This document shows positions 63,785 to 64,000 of a stretch of DNA of 64,000 bases, piece after piece. Source of the DNA: Pseudomonas baltica (GTDB lineage: Bacteria; Pseudomonadota; Gammaproteobacteria; Pseudomonadales; Pseudomonadaceae); the NCBI RefSeq assembly GCF_014235765.1, contig NZ_JACMYH010000009.1:24896-88895 (forward strand), given 5' to 3'. Each line of letters begins with the position of its first letter. The first letter of the stretch is position 1. A model generated the notes under the pieces. The model was not told where the DNA came from. It saw only the letters and a list, made by a program, of their open reading frames with translations, and did no database searches. Position numbers and translations under genes: made by a program.

Positions 63785-64000
63785 ATGCGCTATTTGACCG
63801 TCAGGAAATTCGCCAGCGAGTCTGGCTATAGCGAGGACGCGATCCGCTCCAAGATCCGTGACGGCATCTGGCGGCTCGGTGAGATATGGAATAGGGCTCC
63901 GGATGGCCGGACTCTTATCGACGTGGTGGGGTATGAGAAATGGGTAGAGGCGGGAGGGGAGTTCGGGCGGTCTCCGATACGAGCATCGAGATCACGTTCA
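63785..64000 (+). CDS. Excisionase-like protein (cut by window edge)
   Basis: 72 codons in frame without a stop. The sequence MRYLTVRKFASESGYSEDAIRSKIRDGIW is a winged-helix start typical of phage excisionases (SGYSEDAIRSKI recognition helix). It continues with RAPDGRTLIDVVGYEKWVEAGG. GAGG lies seven bases upstream. In related prophages the integrase gene comes next on the same strand, so the prophage end is likely just past the window. Confidence 0.75.
   Translation, partial: MRYLTVRKFASESGYSEDAIRSKIRDGIWRLGEIWNRAPDGRTLIDVVGYEKWVEAGGEFGRSPIRASRSRS

Noticed and set aside
41654..64000. CRISPR array or second ssrA 3' copy within the prophage
   Set aside because: No regularly spaced repeats and no second copy of the tmRNA 3' end were noticed by eye; a computed repeat search would be decisive.

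Overview
The window is a piece of a Pseudomonas chromosome (P. putida/P. fluorescens type). The evidence is the high GC, the gene order typical of the genus from panC/pgi through rpsO-pnp, rimP-nusA-infB, ftsH, carAB, dnaKJ-grpE, fur-bamE and smpB to lldP, and REP-type palindromes of the kind scattered through Pseudomonas genomes. Gene calls rest on reading protein motifs and translation signals; no database search was run.

Positions 1-6616 run left to right: the 3' end of panC, pgi, an RlmI-like methyltransferase, a large DUF748/AsmA-like envelope protein and a coupled DUF2845 protein. From 6715 to 33361 nearly everything is on the minus strand: a BON-domain periplasmic protein, then the translation/RNA cluster (tRNA-Leu, tRNA-fMet, rimP, nusA, infB, rbfA, truB, rpsO, pnp), secG-tpiA-glmM-folP-ftsH-rlmE, greA-carB-carA, dapB and the heat-shock set dnaJ-dnaK-grpE. 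yhbY is the one plus-strand exception. Regulation is legible: tandem intrinsic terminators before rimP, a leader ORF with an attenuator-like hairpin before carA, near-consensus sigma-32 promoters before grpE and dnaK, a LexA-like box before recN, and a perfect LldR-type operator before lldP.

Positions 33590-41182 hold recN, fur/bamE (divergent), rnfH-ratA, smpB, an LldR-type regulator with lldP, and a small secreted protein. The tmRNA gene ssrA (41261-41653) closes the core segment.

From the ssrA 3' end to the window edge lies a lambdoid, D3/HK97-like prophage, transcribed mostly on the minus strand. Reading from right to left: early genes and a probable excisionase (plus strand, at the edge), an integrase C-terminal remnant, probable late-regulation genes, a holin with Rz/Rz1 spanins, damaged HNH/terminase genes, and a lambda-type tail module (fragment of tape measure, M, L, K, I, J) followed by fibre-accessory genes and a lysozyme-like gene. 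Portal, protease, capsid, connectors, major tail protein and most of the tape measure are missing at one junction near 57340. A second deletion near 59115 fuses HNH and small-terminase remnants. The prophage is therefore almost certainly unable to make particles.

Cargo genes stand out in this damaged prophage. An AT-rich gene at 42204-43760 beside ssrA carries a PD-(D/E)XK-like nuclease signature. An overlapping AT-rich pair in the tail operon (53681-54848) pairs a HEPN-type protein that keeps an R-x6-H motif with an unrecognised partner. An orphan gene (60875-61426) sits between terminators in the lysis region. These are the best candidates for undescribed defence or superinfection-exclusion systems; their function is inferred only from motifs and location.
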